A DNA stretch of 64,000 nucleotides. Origin: Anticarsia gemmatalis. Lineage: Eukaryota > Arthropoda > Insecta > Lepidoptera > Erebidae. Numbering within the stretch: position 1 is the first letter of the stretch; each line of letters begins with the position of its first letter. Positions 11,777 to 25,638 of the stretch are shown here, one piece after another. The notes under the pieces were generated by a model, which was not told the origin of the DNA, ran no database searches, and saw nothing but the letters and a program-made list of their open reading frames with translations. Both the position numbers and the translations under genes were made by a program. The DNA lies in contig NC_134745.1 of NCBI RefSeq assembly GCF_050436995.1, positions 10,416,001 to 10,480,000 of the forward strand. Direction: 5' to 3'.

Positions 11777-14700
11777 GATTTTTCATATAATCAGAAATTG
11801 CTGCACCTACAACGACTACAACACCGGCTGATTCTTGATAAAAACTATTAAAAACATGATATCCGATCAAATGGGATAACAATTAACAAAAGTGTGGACT
11901 GATAACATCTAGTGATAGTTGCACGAGAAGTTTTTGTTAAATTGTTGTAATAGATCCGATATTGGACACCTTATTTGAACTTGTGCGGAGGAATACTCGC
12001 TGTGAATGACGAAACAATATGCGTGACTTTTTTGGCAGACGTGTTCAGCTTGCGTGGTAAACAAACGAACCCAAATTATATACGTAAATAAATGCCACTT
12101 GCGTAAGTTGTCCGTTGACGAATAACCTGTCATGCGTACTATCATGGTGTCTTCTCATGACCCCTGAAGATGATGTAGCATTAGTTTTTTCCTATTAAGT
12201 ATAATAATAGCTTTAAGCATAATGAAATTATAAATCTCTAAGTTTAAGAAAGTTGGTAAATTGAGATGTTTGTACTCAATCATGTAAAGAATAACAGATT
12301 AAAAATGAAATTTGCGTTTTGATCTTCACATAGGCACGTGAGAAATGCCAGAAAAGATCGTATTAAACAGAATTTGGTCCGATAAAATTAGAAGAACAAA
12401 ATTCTACCTAAACAACTATTCTATGTCTATGTTGTGCAGGTTCGATTTAAACTTCCTATGCAGTTAGTGGAGTTAGAGATTGCGCTAGGAGAGGCGTATC
12501 CACTAATAACTATAATGTGTCGACATACTACAGTTTAAAAACATGAGAGCAAAGTGTAGTAGTTCAATGAAAGTAAACAAGAAACAGAAAGTCGTTTGTG
12601 TCGCATCGCATGTTTGTAAATATACCTCACACGTTTAGTACAGTTCAAACAACCACTAATTGATATAATATCACAATGCTGTTTGATGTTTATAAAATGA
12701 ATACTTCACCGTTCATGTGGTTAGGGCTACTAGCGATGAACAACCCCGTGACCTATTTCCATTATTGTCTAGAAAATAGGGCAGGATATATTTAACTTCG
12801 AGCAGCACGGGCGTCTATTTCGCGGCTAGTAATTAGAAAAGTAAACAGTACTGCGAACAGAAATAGAACGCATAGCAGACATTTATATACACACGCTTTG
12901 CATCCAAATAGCCTTGCGGAGTGGTCACAGAAGACGCAGCGAAATGCTCTCGACTGCTAGCGATTAAGGTTCAACGGTCTGAACGTGCGTCTAGCTGTTA
13001 GCTCTACATTTTCTTTATCTTCGCAGATCATACGTAATTATAATACACAGGTAGGTATGTTCTTACTAAGCCGGACTACTTAACCGGATGTTATATTCTT
13101 TAAGATAACGCGGTCGTTATTTTAGATAAAGTTAAAAGATTGAGCTTCACTATAGGCAAGTAATGTTATCAAGTTCACAAAAATGTAAATAAGGCAAGGT
13201 CTGACCGTTTCACGTTTTATTTACCCTAAAATATCGAATAAAATGTATAAATAAATAACGACTAACCACTTAATTGGACGAAGATAGTTATCTGAACATA
13301 CGAGAAACTTGGTAGTGTACCCGAAACATACAAGATGCTGTGCTTAAAAGGAAGCTAAGCTTTTAACGGATCACTTGCGTGAGGAACGGAAGACTGGGAA
13401 TCATAGAGAGCTATCGTAAAATACAGAACTGCGATATCATCAAAAACAACGCAAAACGGTTAAATCTTGATCAATGACCACCCTACCTCCTACTTCCTAC
13501 TAACCATATAGGAACCTAAATTAAATAAAAGTTTTGAGAAGGTGTGGGTGATTGCTTCTCTTCAAGCAAAAACTGAATTTCGCTGAAATATTGGCGAGTA
13601 GATGAACAATAATATCTGAATCACATGTAGAATAAATACATTTTAACCCTAGAAATCCTTCCAATCCTTCGAAGTTAGAAAACTAAATTTTATGAAATTA
13701 TGATAGTTTCGGAATGAGCGGTAAGATGTAGCATACTACACTCTCCAGCTTTTCAACTATCTTCACGAAATGACGTCAATCAGTATATCAATTTTGGTGT
13801 GAATGGAGAAACCAAACACATTCACTCACTGTTTGTGTTACGATGGATATGCCTAGCTATGGCATAAAGCTTAAAAATACGAGGCTAGTGGGAATGATAA
13901 TCCACCTGACAGATGTTAAAATGAGAGTTCGAAACTGAAAGAGAGGACATATCTATTAGGAATATTGCGGTTTTCGGAACATAAACAATGTTTTTTAACA
14001 CTAATCCTAGCGCACGTTAGTCAGTAGGCAAAACCTTGATACTGCATTTAAGGCGACATCGGAATAACAACGAAATTTAGGCGAATCATAAATAATGAGT
14101 TCACGTTTTGTAGAACAGCGCACCGGCACGAGTCGTGAGATTTCGTCAGTTATTTATTTGGAATTTGGCATGAATCAGTCGACTATCTTTATTTCTCACC
14201 TGTTATTTTGTTAGAAACTCTGTCTATTTTGTAACATTGTACAGAAATAAAAAGATCGGTCACATTTACGTCAATCGTCAGAACGAATAATACTAGATTT
14301 TAGTAAGGGAGTTATTTCATTTACATTTAATCGCCTCCGTATTTTTATCTAGCTGATTTGGTAAAAATGTTTCATATGTCGATGGCCGTATTCGGCAGTG
14401 TTGAATGACTAACATGAACACCGAATGTTACTAAACCGATTCTTACCAGTCAAAAATCACCGTGTACTCGTAATGTAAATATTGCTCTTGCTTTTCTTAA
14501 CCTTTTAGCACAAGAACTTTGTTGCTAATATTACGCGACGGCATCCATTGAAGGTCATATGTTATGTTATAATGGAATAACACCTACCAAATATTCAAAA
14601 TTAATGCGTAAATGACAGCACGCTAGGTGTTCGTGCTACGTCTCTACGACGCGAGATTTCAATCTCTTTAAATTGCTGACTTTGCCGATGAACATTAACT

Positions 14701-15549
14701 ATCTAATTTATATCTAATCCAATTAAAAGGAAACTTATAAATACATTGGTATTACAAAAAAGGAGGATATTAACAGGATAACAAATATAACTTCAAAATA
14801 TAATCCCCTATTAGTCCACCAGCCAGGTAATACAGGAAAAAAAAACATATAATTGTTATCATACCTACATCAAATGAAAAACATTCAATTCAGTCACATT
14901 TCATTAAAGCTTTTTTTTGCAAATTTGTCTATTCATATTTATTTGCCGTCAATATATTTATTTAACTTTCAATATGTACTACTACCTTATATTTTATTAT
15001 AACTAACGCAGGTTTTCAAATAAAATCAAGTTTAAAGTTCTGGATTTCATTTTTTTGCACCAATTCGTATAACTGTACACTTTAACTAAGAATAGACCGG
15101 AGCTGTCAGGATACGGCCTTCAAACGTCGAGCTTGTGTTTAACTTCCGCATTATTCTTAACTAAAGTGAGGTGTATGTTGACTCTTAGAAGAGATACGTG
15201 GCTTGTACTAAGTGACGTAGGCACCGGGTACTCGCAGAACGAATGCGGTAGGTCGCGCTCTATCAGATGGTTAGTCGATTACGTTCGGCGATCTGCGCAC
15301 TCGCAACGACACTCATCGCATGCCCTATTCACTGATAAAGAATGCAATTATATACTATCCTTACGTTATATATAATATTAATAACAATTGAGTAAAGTAA
15401 TTAATGACGTAGGTACATAGAGCAATAGAGATAAAATTATCTATATTTACTATTGTAAAGAAAGAGCGATAATTATTATGTCTCCAATGTCCGGAACCAT
15501 TTGAGAGACTACTTAACAGTCCGAAAGATCCGTGCCAAGCTGGAGCGGC
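11777..15549. other. Non-coding stretch
   Basis: AT-rich, no supported exon. A modestly GC-rich patch at about 15130-15330 is open on the plus strand (15133-15375) without recognisable content. No repeats with clear ends were seen. Confidence 0.55.
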
Positions 15550-16158
15550 GCACGGTGGATCGAAAATCGGCTGTAGAAGACATAGGATCTCGATGTCGTG
15601 AATGTTATTTTTTTCGCTGGAAATGACTTCTGCTGATCATTACTATTATAAAAAATGACATATGAAGTAATTGTATGCACAAATGGAAGAGTTATAATTT
15701 TTTTAAGAAAAATTTGTATGGAGCTGACATGAAAAATGAGAATATCTCTGGAATCGCAAGGTTGGCCGTTATATCCTCACACACTGATATAGTACTATTT
15801 ATTTGTGAATTTTTGACATACTTTATATCGCGGTATCACTTGCGATTTTTTTTCTAAAAATCGGCAAAATTTTCAAAAAAAAATGTTTGTTTATGATACA
15901 TTTTAATGCTTAAATGCGACTATAATAAGTGTAATTTACAATATTTTTTATGCTTAGACCAAAACATTCTAAGAAATTACACAATCGTATTACTCCTCCT
16001 CGAATGGTGCTCTCTGAACCTCGTATAATCTTTGTTTCGGGCCTCTGAAGCTTCTTCCGAAAGACTTCCAAATAGTACAATAGCATTTACTCCGTTTATC
16101 AACAATTTGTGGACTGTTGATGACATGCAGTACCCATCGTACAGTTCCAACTATTTTA
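15550..16158 (-). repeat. Left arm of foldback element
   Basis: Inverted copy of 17562-18187. On the minus strand it reads through the same 3' coding tail as the right arm, with a short deletion near 16100-16120. A 60-codon open frame in each arm (15675-15857 plus, 17880-18062 minus) is simply the same repeat read from either side and should not be taken as a gene. Confidence 0.8.
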
Positions 16159-17099
16159 GTTCCTACAACCTAGTTCCAACAACTTAGGTGCGAGTTTGAT
16201 TCCCCCGGCGCATCAATGCTTCGCCACTGGACTGGTCACTGGCGACTAGCGCAAGGTCAGCGCATCCTCCCTTAGCGAACCCAAGGGGCCGCACCCTTGA
16301 TTGTGTGCAACTATCAAACCATCGTCTAGGTAAGAGGTCATCTAGAGTGTTGCCGTTGGGTTGTTATGTCCGACTCATCGGCATGTAGAACAATATTTTG
16401 TGCTTCGGGCACCATTTGTGATGAGGGCCCTTGTTATGAGGACACATGTTGCGGTTTAGAAGGTATGCCCGCCCTTCTATCGGAATTTGCACATAGTCCC
16501 GCACTCCACCCTGGGTGCTGGTGTATGCATAATGCGCATACGCACCACTCCCATCGTCGTGAGCCGGGGCGATCACATAACGATTCCGATAAGTGTGTTA
16601 CAGTAGGGAATTACATACAAATAATACTGATGAGCTCGAGTTGATACAGTGACGACCCGTTTCCGAGTTGATACGTGTGCTTACGACCTTAAATCAACTT
16701 CAGGGTGGTCGTTTGCTTTATATAGTTAATTCTAGCAAAATCAATCATTATTTTATGTTTCACAGTACTTTCAGAAATGAATAAATGTTTGAATATTATG
16801 AATCTTCAAACCTGTATAACTCGGTTCAAAGCGATCCTTCGATCGCTTCGATCTCTATCGATGCATGCCACTTTTTTTTGTTGGCCGGTACTTTGAAAAA
16901 AGGCCCAAAAATGTATGGAGCGTGGATGATCTCCTTTGTACATATCTGTCTGAAGCGAAGTCAAATGCGGCCTGCTACCTGTGTTTGGCTAAGCCCACAT
17001 AAATGAATGAGTTAGATGACTTAGATGCCATTGCGTCAAAAACCGTTTCTTCTGGCGTGTTCGGATAAACATCACTTCGTGCTCGCATTAATGTGATGA

Positions 17100-17760
17100 A
17101 ATTTCTTCTACACATAGCGCTTCGTCTCGACTTTAAAAAGTGGTCTGCAAGAGGAGAAGGCCATCAAGAGTTATTGCATCCAAGAAAAAAGCTCATCCAA
17201 GATTGATTCAAAGATGATCTCAACCTTTGATCGATCTTGGATGAGTTTTTGGTCGATTAATTTCATGTCTTTGACATTGTGAGGGAACGAGAGCTTCAAT
17301 TTTGTCATCCACTGCAGTTTTTTCATTTATGACAACTTCTTTGGATTATTTCGCAAAACTAAACTAGGCTGGAAGGCAATACAGAGGCGGTGAGCAGGGT
17401 TTTGGATTCACCCGTACGGTATCACCGTCAGCTATCAACTTTAATGGAACCAAACCGGTCATAAACGTAATTCGCAGATTTGCTGTGATTCTGAGAGCTA
17501 TCACAACTGGAGAGTTTAAATACGTGCAGAAATTTAAAGAATACGCTAGAACAACCGCTGAAAAATACTTGGAATTGTACGATGGGTACCTACTGCATGT
17601 CTTCAACCGTCCACAAATTGTTGATTAACCGAGGGGACATAATTGCAGTTAATGCTATTGTAACAATTGGAAGTCTTTCGGAAGAAGCTTCAGAGGCCCG
17701 AAACAAAGATTATACGAGGTTCAGAGAGCAACATTCGAGGAGGAGTAATACGATTGTGTG
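17100..17760 (+). pseudogene. Decayed element protein, C-terminal part
   Basis: Plus-strand fragments read FLLHIALRLDFKKW, then VINVIRRFAVILRAITTGEF, then a segment around MPSTVHKLLI, then GSLSEEASEARNKDYTRFRE. Frameshifts and stops separate them. The last block matches a repeated, unnamed arthropod protein family that I know only from uncharacterised insect predictions (pattern TVHK-L-H-G... LSEEA-EARNKD-RR-RE). The family looks transposon-borne, but I cannot assign it to a superfamily. A local inverted repeat (17192-17213 with 17225-17245) also breaks the frame. Confidence 0.5.
17192..17245. repeat. Short hairpin inside the foldback spacer
   Basis: The arms CTCATCCAAGATTGATTCAAAG and CTTTGATCGATCTTGGATGAG pair with a few mismatches around an 11-base loop. 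The hairpin interrupts the decayed element gene, so it was probably created after that gene stopped being selected. Confidence 0.6.
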
Positions 17761-18187
17761 ATTTCTTAGAATATTTTGGTCTAAGCATAAAAAATATAGT
17801 AAATTACACTTATTATAGTCGCATTTAAGCATTAAATGTATCATAAACAAAAATTTTTTTTTGAAAATTTTGCCGATTTTTAGAAAAAAAATCGCAAGTG
17901 ATGCCGCGATATAAAGTATGTCAAAAATTCACAAATAAATAGTACTATATCAGTGTGCGAGGATATAACGGCCAACCTTGCGATTCCAGAGATATTCTCA
18001 TTTTTCATGTCAGCTCCATACAAATTTTTCTTAAAAAAATTATAACTCTTCCATTTGTGCATACAATTACTTCATATGTCATTTTTTATAATAGTAATGA
18101 TCAGCAGAAGTCATTTCCAGCGAAAAAAATAACATTCACGACATCGAGATCCTATGTCTTCTACAGCCGATTTTCGATCCACCGTGC
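17562..18187 (+). repeat. Right arm of foldback element
   Basis: Carries the end of the decayed coding region on the plus strand, followed by about 430 bp of AT-rich 3' sequence. It mirrors the left arm closely, differing at scattered single bases plus the short left-arm deletion, which suggests a fairly recent duplication or ongoing conversion between the arms. Confidence 0.8.
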
Positions 18188-21055
18188 GGCGCCCTAGTAA
18201 GGACATTAAAATAGGTATACTGTTTATGATGGAACATAACAATATTTCCTGGTGCATATAGTCCCACCTACTCATTCCTATCATAATGTTTCGCGTCTTT
18301 ATTTAAGTCTTGACAGGAACATGACATTTACGATTTCCTCCAAATAACTAATCAGCATGAAGCGTTACCTACTCTAAATGTTGAAAGCATACTACCTAGG
18401 TATTATCTACGCGTTGTAGATAGGTAGGCAGAATGAAAATAATCGCCAAAACGTTATCTCTTGATATCAGATACGTGAAAAAAATACAAACTAAACACTA
18501 GACAGTGCATGAAATATTTTGTCTGCGGTCACGAAGTACAGACTCTGTACTTCTAGTCTATGTTCACTTATCAAATCTGATGATTGGGTTTCTCTAATTT
18601 GGTCAAGTGGGAAAAAAGTGCCTGTTTGAGTGTGACGATGATATTTTTGCAGGAATAAACTAGGGAACAAAATGTCCTGCGACATCCGGTAAAACGGTGT
18701 GCGATTTTGCTTGTCACATAAACTTTAAAACCCACTCAACAACTAGTTGCACGATATTAATATTGAAAGTCGAAAATATTACCTATATATTGATAACAAT
18801 AATAACAATTTCAATTCTTCTATGCCAATCGGCTTTTGCGTAGGTGGCGCCAGAAATCCTGAATCGCACAATGAGGGCGTATAGGCCGCGTTCATAATGT
18901 TCAATAACCCGCTTATCTTGCTTGCGACTCCCCAGATAACTTTTTTAAATATTATCAGCCAGCCAGTTCTGAGTTATGCGCCATTTTAACAGAAATCTTT
19001 TCTGCCTATATTGTGAAATACTTATAGCATGTGCTAATTTCTACCACCATGGATTATTTTTGACGTGCTTAATGTCACGAACTAGCTTGTACTAAACACC
19101 TATAAATGTTTAACTAATGTATCACTAGATGATCTTACCCATTACATGAAAAAATTAATGATTAGGATTAAATATCCGTAAATAACTGAATCTGCGCTGC
19201 CGAAGAAGGTGTTGTTTATTAAATGTATCTGGCGAGTAATCTACTGAAATTCGCGCGAATCGCTCGAGCGCCCGATGGCCTCGCCAGCCGAGGCCACCGC
19301 ATTTGAGAAGCGCCGCACGGCCTACTGTGTGCGGTAGGTCATGTGCTTACAGATACGATGCACATCCAAACACTTCATAGAATCTGAAAATATTTACTTA
19401 CGCACGACCTTTAATATGGACTTGTTACTAAATTGATTTCTTTAGACACGTTTAACTGCGAGTTAAGATAATTTTCATTACCAACATTCTTTAGGATAAA
19501 ATATGCTATGATCTTTAAAACACGATCATGTATTCTAGAAAGTCTGTTGAGGGCAATTAAACGTGATAATAACTAGGTATTAGATTATATAAGACTGCAA
19601 TTTTGTTTAAAACTTGTAACATTTCCATCGCAGTATTAACTGTTGGTCTTGTTCTTTTTTAATAGAAATATTTTAAGTGTTTTCGTATTACTTACATTAT
19701 GCTTATAATTTCGTGACAGTATTCCGCCGTAAAATGGGTTTGCATATCTCAGCTAGGTCTACCTATTGCTTTGTTCGAGATGAAAATTACAAATAGCCTC
19801 TAATGCCCGGTTTCTGAGGAACATTTAGCGGTAGTTTGTCTGTTCAATAGCGTTTAAAGCTCATATTAAAAAAACGCTTTCATCAATCTAACCTACCTAT
19901 CTGCCGAGTCAATCTGATTGTCGGTTCAAACTTTTTGGTAGGACAAACATCCAGTATTGTAGTAGTAGTCTTAAAGACTGTTTAAAATATTTAAAAAAAT
20001 ATTTTAATTCTTTAATGATTCCACTGTAAAACTATGTATATGGGTCCTTGACGTTGTTGATTCAAAGTGTTTAGATTTAGCCGCAAGGCCTATTCCCAAC
20101 TGTTTGGTGCGATAACTGCACTTTTAGAAAGATAGACCTTGAGAGAAACAACTAAACAGACAACACAAAAACAAGAGATAAATAAGGATAGTAAGTAATT
20201 AATTATACTACTAAACATTATCTTCTGCATCCTGTTTATTAACCTAGGAAGCAGCCGAAAGAGCAACGGAAATATTTAAACGCAGTCTGAAATCGCCCAA
20301 AAACTGGTTATAAATAATTCATTATTACCGACATACTTGTTTTGATTCTAACATTATATTGTACAAGTAATAAATATTTGATGTAGCATCAGTCGTCATT
20401 TTATTACTTTATTTATAGCCAGACGTTTTCATACTCCTGTTTTATCTACATATCCACTAAATACGGATGTGGTCGCTTGAAACGCGATACCTCTGCAACA
20501 ATAAACATTGCCTTTGCCACAGAGTATTCGATTCAACCAGACTCGTAACAGAAACAGTATGATTATATTAAATGAAATAATGTGTGCTTACAAAATCATA
20601 CTGTCTGGGTCAATTGACATTCGTAGATACGATAACATTGTCAGTTTGTAATCTTGTGAGACGAGTGTATACATACATAACTACGTACGACATATAACGT
20701 ACATGTCATCTAAACATTTTTTGGTGTTTGTACGGGAATATTAACACGTATCTTGTTCATACACACAACAATACATCTTTATGATATACAATCACGAATA
20801 CGAAGTAGCAGAATGATAACATTCCTGTAATGGATAGGTACTAACTTTTATAAAGTCATTGACATTTTTATCAGAGAATATATTGTAATGTTAAGAAATT
20901 ACTCTTTCGATTAAACCATACTTCATACGAGTACATAAATCATAAATCTGTTCATATAATAATGTAGTACATGTAGCGTTATGAAGACTGTTAAGACATT
21001 TGTTACGCTAAATATTTAATTAAATTAGAACGTTTAGTGACGACTGAAAACTAAC

Positions 21056-21180
21056 GTGCACACGTGGTTTCATCCGCGGTTTCATTTTCTTTCACAATAA
21101 TAGCCCAAATAAATTGTATTTAAATCGCTCCAGCCGTTTTGACTTACGCGTAGTAACATCACATAGCGATATTTTTGCGA
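21056..21180. repeat. Decayed lepidopteran interspersed repeat
   Basis: The words GTTTCATCCGCGGTTTCA and AATCGCTCCAGCCGTTTTGA are typical of a dispersed repeat that I recognise from lepidopteran genomes, probably the end of a non-LTR or Helitron family. No boundaries or target duplication can be set. Confidence 0.4.
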
Positions 21181-21599
21181 TAATTCAGGAATCTAGATAC
21201 AGTAGACTCTAGTTAGACTACCTATAGGTAGTTACATAAAATATAATAAATAATTGAGTACTTAAATAAATGTTCAAATTAAAAAGCGTTTGACATAAAT
21301 TAAATCATTCATCGTATTGTATTATCGTATTATACATTAGTACGATGTGAAGCCGATATTTATTATGAATGGAATGTTGAGAACTGATGGTGATAAGTAA
21401 CTCTGACTAAACCGGAAACTGGAGTTTTATCAAACGCAAACTTTATAAAAATACTATATAGCTATACCACTATATTTAGTAATATTTGCACGTTTATCTT
21501 TACCTAAAAACATTGAGGATTTTTGAAATGATAATAACAAGTTTATGTATTACGTAAAAGTAACTAGATGTTTTAATTTCGACTGTTCCAATTTAATTC

Positions 21600-21785
21600 A
21601 TATTAATTAAAAAAGACCTCTCTTCTGTATGTTCGTGGTAAGCTTAAAATCTACTGAACGGATTTTGATGCGGTTTTTAAAATAGAGCAAACCCCGATTA
21701 AAATATTATTTTATATTTTGTAAAGTGTTAGTAAAATTTACCTACTTCTGAACCCGGCCAAAACCGAGGCGGTTTGTTAGTTTAA
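21600..21785. repeat. Decayed interspersed repeat, Helitron- or LINE-end type
   Basis: Contains CTACTGAACGGATTTTGATGCGG and, near 21750, CCCGGCCAAAACCGAGGCGG. Both resemble words common in lepidopteran transposon ends of the type that finish with a GC-rich tag. The boundaries are decayed, so the call is tentative. Confidence 0.4.
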
Positions 21786-24700
21786 ATAATCCTAGAAAAA
21801 TACTCATCAGTAGCCAGTAGGTGAACGTGGGCTAGTCGTACATTTTGACATCCAAATACCTAACAAATATTTATAAATATCAATATAAACTTAGGATATC
21901 TACGTCATGTGACCTATTTTTTTATTATTCGATGCCAAAATAGTACACAAACACATAAAATAAATTACATAAATAAACAAATATCGATAAAATTTATCTC
22001 GGCGCCATAGATTTTACTTATCACACCTACATGTACATGTTTGTGTATGTGAGAACTTTTCTTATCAAATTTCAGGACGACGAATATACACATACTTTAA
22101 ATAATATTACGTACAAGTATGTTTCTTAGAATTATGTTGATGATAATCTGACACATGTGTGAACAAATTTACAATAACATTTCGCAGTCATTATCAACTG
22201 GTTGATCAATTTGTATATTAAAAGTTTATAGTTTGTCACGAAATTATTTTCTGTTTAAACTGTTTCTTGTTTTTCGTAAACTTGTTACTATCACTACCTA
22301 CTTAATGACCAGCTGTTTTCTTAAATAAGAATCATCAATCAGAGGAACAAATATCAAAGTTTTATGTTAAAGTTTAAAGAATAAACACATCTATGTAGTT
22401 TGGATCATGCGGTGTGATAAAAGTATCTATCAAAGTCCAGCATAGAATGGAGCAAATATTAGACTAAGACGACTAATTACTGTATAATACTGCAGGAATA
22501 TAATTGAATATAAATGAATCAACCAAATCCACATAGAATTTAAACTATATATCTACTTACTTTACTTGCCTTGGTATTTGGAATTATCAGCAAACATGCA
22601 TGTAGCTTGTATCAAGTATATTATTATTTAAGTCCAATTTGATTTTAATTCTCCGTTTTCCTAGTTAGCGCTTACTGACAAGGAAATTTTACATATAGAT
22701 TTATAAATGATATCAATAACAGTGATTAAAGCAGGCTCATTCAATGAAAAGTGTAATAGTTTGAAGAGTCTTGAATAAAATGGTGTGTGTAGCTTATGTC
22801 ATTGCTTTCTTTTCATTTTGGTTTAAAATTAATTTCACGTGTTATCCCGATTATGCGAGAGGAACTATTGATAGTTAGTTTACCTTTTCCCACCGAGTAA
22901 AAGATTATCTATAGGCAGTTCGAACATTCAAATGAAAAAAAACCTTATGGGAAAAGAAGGGATCCTGTCAATTAAGAATACTATTAAATAAATCTGATGC
23001 GCAATCAATTTATTTATATATGTACCTATGTATAAGGAACGTCCAATTTAATTAGGTAGTTAAATTGTTTTGTTATCAGGGAAGCAATGGCCACATTGGC
23101 AACGCAAGGATAATAATTTACGTAATTAAATAAACGCTCGAAATACATATAAAAAGTAAACCCTGTGTTTCGCAGTATTCGCACACAGAGAATAATAAAG
23201 TTAAAACAGATTTTCCGATTTGGCGGCAGTAGCAATTTATTTAACTCTAGTGAACAGAAATAACTTCGTAGTACTCGGTAAATATAGAATGTAACAACAT
23301 TGTGTTATTCATAGCTACAATAACGTAGTAATGATTTGTAGCACAACATATAGGTAGGTATGTATGTGTAGCGGTCACATAATGAATGAATAAATGAATC
23401 AACGCCATATAAGTACAACTAATGGTTTATACATAGTTAGGTACTGATCACTTAGCTTAGTGAATAGAACAAAAACCGTTATAATTAAATACTGGTTTAA
23501 GCAATAAATTAATGCATTATAAAAAAATAAAATTTTTTGAAGAGTGTTATTTTGTAATTTATAAGCAAACATATTAAAAATTTAAAGAAAACATAAATTG
23601 TCTAAGTCAATAATTTTTGGATTCCTAAAAAGAGGGTCACAAAACGGTCCCCTTCGAGGTCATTGAACCTGACAGCTGGAGAGTGTAGATAGGGATACAT
23701 AAACAGCTGGCATTCATACAATCCAAAGATTATTATTAAAGGGTGATATTCAGGGCTCGCGTTCAAGGGTGGAACTGCATGATCTTCTTAAAGTAAGTAA
23801 AGCTTTATAATTTGTTATAAATAATAAGGGACGCTCGCTGCCCTCTCATCGACAAGCCGTCAGAAAATTAAAGGTTACGTATGGAAATATTGAAATCAAA
23901 CATGTCCTAGAATATATTTAAACGACGTAATTACTCGGAAATTAGATATTTTCACAAGTACATAGGTAGGTAGTTCATCACATCTGAAAGTTCTGACACC
24001 CAACCACTGAGCAGATACAAGAAAAGTTTATATTACCTTCCTAACACGTCGACAAGACAAACAATGTCACGTTATTATGAAAAAAGGTTGCATGTAATAA
24101 GTACCGTCAAACAACCTGAATCGTAGTACAATAAAAACGTCAATTTGATACGCTCATTGGAGAATTCAAATTGCTAAGTTCGAAATGTTCCAATATCAGC
24201 GTGCATATTATACGGGCGAATGAATTTCGGTCCGGTTCGCAAGATAACGGGGGGCGCCTCCTAAACGAGGCCTCACTAGCTCGTCGGGCGTCGAACAGAG
24301 AATTACAAACAAACAACACACCGAGGCGAGTTGTTATCTCGCGGATTAAACCGGCATGATATTCAGCATGCCGGCGCGGCGGCCGGCGCGCGACACGGCG
24401 CCGCACGCCGACGCTTACCGACGTAGCCAACAGTTGGTAAAACACCGACTTTTAAAAGTTTCATGCCATGCGAGTCATGCGACACTCACGCGTTGCCAAA
24501 CAAATAGCGAAAAAAATAAATACAAGTACTTGTGATGATACAATGATAAATTAATGTTTTTGATAACTTATTTTGCGATATGAAACATGATTCACAGCTG
24601 TTTCCGGCTAATATGAACGGACGTGTTTTTTTGTCAACTTATGCTGTGCTCAAAGTAACACATGTTCTATTTTCAGTTATAATGAACAACATCGTTAAGT

Positions 24701-25492
24701 ATGTAGTTTCTCATTTATACACAAAAAGTAGGTTCATGACATGTGAAATAAGTCTGTGGAAATTTTAATTACGTAGGTGGATGTTTTTACTGGTATTTGG
24801 TGAGTTATCGAAACTGATTATTATCAATAAGTTTGTACTAACCAAAAATATTAACTCTCATCGAGTACATGATAACAATAGAAGTTAACTTATTGCACAA
24901 ATTATTATTGTGAGCACTATTTTGGGTAAGAACCTATTCGTACCTGAACTAAACGTTTTGTTATCAAGTAAAATGTACGTTCTTGTTCCAACGTAACTCT
25001 TTGATCAACCACTGACTACGTAAATTGGTTATACACTACTATGGTCATCCAGCTAGGTACCTACCTACCTACTTAAGTATATCAATACATATAATGCAAA
25101 AATATTACTATGGCGTGACGGCCGTAAAGCTACATTTGATAAAGGACGACTTGAATACATGTCTTATTTTTTTTTTAATTCTAGCCAATCCAGCCTTCAT
25201 ACCTTCTCTACTATTTATAGATATTGCTTTACACACCATATTAACCGGAAGTCATCGTTCAAAGATAATTTATTAAGATGCAACTACGGAATTACGGTTA
25301 CAAGGTACTGTCGGGGACGTTTTTATTGACAAAACGTAATTACAACGTAAATGGATTACCTAACTATTAGGTATTTTGGGTCTGTCAATATAAGACACCG
25401 AGTCTTATTTTAAACGTAGGCGGAAGACTGTAACCTTGTAGATGTGCAGTTTTCTTGGAGATCTGATAGCTATGTATTAGGTAGTTACTCAC

Positions 25493-25638
25493 TTCCAGGT
25501 GCTAAGTGTTCGTTGGCTGCATCAGTGGGTGCGCACGCCAGCAGTAGCAAGCCTGCCACCACCGGCCACGCTAGCCCGTCGCACGCGCGTCGCATCACGC
25601 CGTGCCGCGCCCCTGGCCCGCTGACCACATGACCCGCA
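25493..25638 (-). CDS. First coding exon of a secreted or membrane protein, unknown identity
   Basis: On the minus strand a strong 3' splice site (TTATCGTTCCAG before 25638) opens a 146-bp GC-rich exon. It ends at a good 5' splice site (GGAA|GTGAGT, exon end 25493). The start codon at 25595 gives 34 codons plus one base. The predicted residues have the three parts of a signal peptide: basic start MRRACDG, hydrophobic core WPVVAGLLLLACA, and a likely cleavage near APTDA, followed by NEHLAPG. A short upstream frame (ATG at 25631-25629, 11 codons) ends in TGATG, its stop overlapping the main start, so translation could be coupled or damped. Following exons would start with two bases of a split codon; none was found to the left. 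The GC content is far above the surroundings. I do not recognise the protein. Confidence 0.55.

Larger units (their letters stand above)
15550..18187. mobile_element. 2.6-kb foldback (long inverted repeat) mobile element
   Basis: Two arms of about 610 and 625 bp, in inverted orientation, enclose a 1.4-kb spacer. The arms begin at the words GCACGGTGGATCGAAAATCGG (left) and their complement (right). They are almost identical along their length; the clearest difference is a gap of about 20 bp in the left arm near 16100. The right arm continues into the spacer as the 3' part of a decayed protein gene on the plus strand, so the left arm is an inverted duplicate of the element's 3' end. I see no certain target duplication. 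The superfamily is not determined. Confidence 0.75.
18188..25492. other. Non-coding stretch, possibly intron of the gene at 25.5 kb
   Basis: AT-rich DNA without a supported exon. CpG-rich patches lie at 19262-19345 and 24195-24425; the second contains the perfect inverted word CCGGCATG...CATGCCGG (24351-24374). If the minus-strand gene starting at 25.6 kb is real, this stretch would be its next intron, since no following exon with the required phase was convincing. Confidence 0.5.

Noticed and set aside
15675..15857. 60-codon frame found twice (also 17880-18062, other strand)
   Set aside because: The duplicates are the two arms of the foldback element read from opposite sides; the content is low-complexity AT-rich sequence.
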